Positions 63,368 to 64,000 of a DNA stretch of 64,000 bases are shown one piece after another (within the stretch, counting starts at the first letter, position 1; every line of letters begins with the position of its first letter). Origin of the DNA: Pseudarthrobacter sp. MM222 (GTDB lineage Bacteria > Actinomycetota > Actinomycetes > Actinomycetales > Micrococcaceae); the NCBI RefSeq assembly GCF_947090775.1, contig NZ_OX352321.1:2914001-2978000 (forward strand), written 5' to 3'. Below the pieces are notes generated by a model. It was not told the origin of the DNA, ran no database searches, and saw only the letters and a program-made list of their open reading frames with translations. Both the position numbers and the translations under genes were made by a program.

Positions 63368-64000
63368 ATGAGTCAACCCGCTTCGAGCTATAACGATGAC
63401 CTGCGCCTTGCCCATGTACTGGCAGATTCCGTAGATTCCCAGACCATGAGCCGCTTCAAGGCGCTCGACCTTCGGATCGAAACGAAGCCCGACCTGACTC
63501 CGGTCACCGACGCCGACAAGTCCGCCGAGGAAGCCATCCGCGGCCAGCTGTCCCGCTCCCGGCCGCGCGACGCCGTCCTGGGCGAGGAATTCGGCAGCTC
63601 CGGCCACGGCTCCCGGCGCTGGATCATCGACCCGATCGACGGGACCAAGAACTTCGTCCGGGGCGTCCCCGTCTGGGCCACCCTGATCGCCCTCGTGGAC
63701 GAGGGCGAGCCGGTCGTCGGCGTCGTTAGCGCCCCGGCACTGGGCAAGCGCTGGTGGGCGGCCAAGGGCGCCGGCGCCTACACCGGCCGCTCGCTCGCCT
63801 CCGCGACCCGGCTGAAAGTGTCCAACATTTCCGAGCTCTCCGACGCCTCCCTGTCCTACTCGAGCCTGGGCGGCTGGAAGGAACGCGGAAACCTCGACGA
63901 GTTCATCGGCCTGACCGAGGAAGTCTGGCGCACGCGCGCCTACGGCGACTTCTGGTCGTACTGCCTGGTGGCCGAGGGCGCCGTCGACATCGCCTGCGAG
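63368..64000 (+). CDS. hisN: Histidinol-phosphatase HisN (inositol-monophosphatase family), partial
   Basis: An IMPase-fold phosphatase cut by the right edge after 211 residues (full proteins are about 260-270). The metal ligands are present: GEEFG (Glu) and [15 protein letters not shown] (D-P-I-D-G-T). [12 protein letters not shown] is the start of the family. The mycobacterial HisN is an IMPase-type histidinol-phosphatase found next to aroA/rsgA; the same function is inferred. Preceded by a -10 box 6 nt upstream. Confidence 0.9.
   Translation, partial: MSQPASSYNDDLRLAHVLADSVDSQTMSRFKALDLRIETKPDLTPVTDADKSAEEAIRGQLSRSRPRDAVLGEEFGSSGHGSRRWIIDPIDGTKNFVRGVPVWATLIALVDEGEPVVGVVSAPALGKRWWAAKGAGAYTGRSLASATRLKVSNISELSDASLSYSSLGGWKERGNLDEFIGLTEEVWRTRAYGDFWSYCLVAEGAVDIACE

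Overview
The window is high-GC actinobacterial chromosome, most consistent with Arthrobacter sensu lato (Arthrobacter/Pseudarthrobacter, Micrococcaceae). The evidence is the block argS-lysA-hom-thrC-thrB-rho-prfA-prmC-tsaC-(glycosyltransferases)-wecA-like-atpIBEFHAGDC, a mycothiol-type sigR/rsrA pair next to aroA-rsgA-hisN, a 24-residue bL37 gene, a fused 2-oxoglutarate decarboxylase/dehydrogenase (kgd), and a DUF222-HNH gene of the kind common in this group. No prophage, IS element, CRISPR array or rRNA was seen; one tRNA (Arg-CCG) is present.

Layout. 1-11.5 kb (minus): wecA-like gene, complete F1Fo ATP synthase operon, then a DUF2550 protein, a membrane-anchored esterase and the start of an MprF-like aminoacyl-phosphatidylglycerol synthase cut by the left edge. 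11.8-16.2 kb: a GT2 glycosyltransferase (plus), then WecG/TagA-type glycosyltransferase, tsaC, prmC and prfA (minus). 16.2-25.6 kb (minus): a palindrome-rich spacer where rpmE sits in mycobacteria, rho with a very long disordered insert, thrB, thrC, hom, lysA, argS. 25.7-28.7 kb (plus): a compact flavin electron-transfer module (FMN-binding lipoprotein, ApbE flavin transferase, RnfD-like/flavoreductase fusion) behind an ECF-type promoter. 28.8-33.1 kb: tRNA-Arg, a YidC paralogue, an SRPBCC protein, a protealysin-like M4 protease with its emfourin-type inhibitor, a GlxA-family regulator with a palindromic operator candidate, and a small membrane protein. 33.2-43.5 kb: HrpA helicase, HIT protein, alcohol dehydrogenase, a duplicated and frameshifted DUF222-HNH gene, then a rhodanese and a Cds1-like cysteine desulfhydrase on opposite strands, and an MBL-fold hydrolase. 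43.6-47.8 kb: zinc homeostasis (zur, znuA/C/B) with an unknown lipoprotein. 47.9-52.1 kb (minus): two CNNM/CBS transport proteins and GuaB1. 52.4-58.7 kb (plus): kgd, an SGNH-like protein that has lost its catalytic residues, a DUF4097-PadR operon with three GATATATC-type boxes, and bL37. 58.8-64 kb: sigR-rsrA (minus) with a textbook sigma-R promoter, then doxX, aroA, rsgA and the start of hisN (plus).

Recurring themes: many 4-bp ATGA/GTGA overlaps indicate translational coupling; several genes (argS, hisN, adh, rhodanese, cds1, MBL, SRPBCC, hrpA) carry a TANNNT -10 box only 5-10 nt before the start codon, suggesting leaderless mRNAs. The sequence-level oddities are a perfect 23-bp inverted repeat inside guaB1, a perfect 16-bp intercistronic hairpin between atpA and atpG, the 168-bp palindromic element at the expected rpmE position, and the HNH locus. 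I did not see a clearly unprecedented system; the best candidates for something under-described are the SGNH pseudoenzyme, the ECF-controlled flavin module and the palindromic elements.
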